Positions 63,125 to 64,000 of a DNA stretch of 64,000 nucleotides are shown here, one piece after another (the stretch's first letter is position 1; each line of letters opens with the position of its first letter). The notes beneath the pieces were generated by a model that had not been told where the DNA came from, did not search any database, and saw nothing but the letters and a program-made list of their open reading frames with translations. The DNA is from Alphaproteobacteria bacterium. Its GTDB lineage: Bacteria; Pseudomonadota; Alphaproteobacteria; SMXS01. The stretch is from positions 26,628 through 90,627 of the forward strand of contig WGNW01000010.1 of the NCBI GenBank assembly GCA_016124315.1, written 5' to 3'. The translations under genes and the position numbers were made by a program.

Positions 63125-64000
63125 TCAGGCCTTCAGGTACTTGTCGAGGGTCAGGTGGACCTGGCGGATGCGGGCCTCCTGGTAGTTGGCCAGGGATTCG
63201 GCACGCTTGCCCGACGCCTTGAAGCCGCGCTGCTGGCGCTCCAGGTTCGAGGTGTCCTCCTCGTAGACGCCGGCCAGGCCGGGGTCCATGTTGGGCACCC
63301 TGTCGTAGGTCTCGTGCACGTCGAGCTTCACGACGCGGGGCGGCTCCGGATGCTCCTCGCCGTCCTTCAGCGGCCGCAGGAACAGCAGGTCGAACCAGCA
63401 GGTGTCGACGTCGTTCCCCGCCGGCCGGAACCGGTAGATCATCGGCAGCGTGATGCCGGGGAAGATGAACATGTTGGGGAACAGGAAGTACTCGATGGAA
63501 TCGAGCATCTCGCTCTCCGAGAACCGGCTCATGTCCACGTCGTACTTGGGCTGCAGCCGGTCGCGGTTCTTCTGCGCCATCATGATGCGCTCGGCCATGG
63601 CGTCGGCGATGTCCTCCTCGGTCTCCGGTTCCGGCCAGGTCGGCGTCGGATAGCCGATGGTGTGGATGAACCGGGTGACGTTCTCGCCGAAGATGTCGTA
63701 CTGGGCGTTGGTGCAGGCGTTGCCGACCGTGTTGCCCGCCATGTGAGTCTCGCGCACGTGATAGGCCTCGAGGAACGCCTCCATGCCGGCCTTCCAGTTG
63801 CACGGCAGGGTGCGGCGCAGATGCACCTCGATGTAGCGCCGGTCGAGCGGGAAGAAGTGCTTGAAGTGCTCGGGCAGCACCTCGAGATGCTCCTCCAGCG
63901 GCCTGGCGTCGCGGTCCATGTTGATGAACACGAAGCCGCCCCACAGGCCCACCTTCGCCTCCGGCAGGCACAGCTTCTCCTTGTCCAGATGCGGGAAGTC
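63125..64000 (-). CDS. Rieske oxygenase alpha subunit, catalytic domain (5' end beyond window)
   Basis: GLWGGFVFINMDRDARPLEEHLEVLPEHF..CNWKAGMEAFLEAYHVRETH; frame remains open to the window edge. Confidence 0.88.
   Translation of the reverse strand, partial: DFPHLDKEKLCLPEAKVGLWGGFVFINMDRDARPLEEHLEVLPEHFKHFFPLDRRYIEVHLRRTLPCNWKAGMEAFLEAYHVRETHMAGNTVGNACTNAQYDIFGENVTRFIHTIGYPTPTWPEPETEEDIADAMAERIMMAQKNRDRLQPKYDVDMSRFSESEMLDSIEYFLFPNMFIFPGITLPMIYRFRPAGNDVDTCWFDLLFLRPLKDGEEHPEPPRVVKLDVHETYDRVPNMDPGLAGVYEEDTSNLERQQRGFKASGKRAESLANYQEARIRQVHLTLDKYLKA

Overview
High-GC, probably alphaproteobacterial chromosomal segment (taxon inferred from gene content and order). It is dense with catabolic accessory genes: three Rieske oxygenase alpha subunits, a CaiB-type CoA-transferase, an AidB-like acyl-CoA dehydrogenase, two MaoC-type hot-dog proteins, two tandem EthD proteins, three SDRs, two TonB-dependent receptors plus a decayed third, and a cytochrome c/PQQ dehydrogenase. 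Housekeeping blocks lie in between: grpE-hrcA / rph-rdgB-hemW and lpoA-like / rsmI-yraN-gshB. The most striking structure is at 36.7-44.6 kb. A comM (Mg-chelatase-like AAA+ ATPase) gene is split by a 6393-bp IS1595-type element (37613-44005) with 27-bp terminal inverted repeats and a perfect 8-bp target duplication (GAGTTCCC). Removing the element plus one duplication copy restores the comM frame exactly (..LDELPEF-PRQVLDS..). Inside it is a second element, an IS1-family-like transposon of 2493 bp (39148-41640), with its own inverted repeats and a perfect 8-bp duplication (CTCTACTA), a winged-helix-like passenger gene and a tRNA-like cassette. Both look like cargo-carrying 'transporter IS' elements. 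Other items worth a second look: an AT-rich island with a solitary KAP-like P-loop NTPase, a HEAT-repeat/2-TM protein that may be a conflict-system membrane effector, a translationally coupled DUF3604-PpiC-HupE cluster beside a TonB receptor, a stand-alone A-T-TE NRPS-like gene, a beta-propeller/MoaD pair, dispersed palindromic repeat families, and several perfect operator-like palindromes. Family assignments come from reading the sequences; no database search was run.
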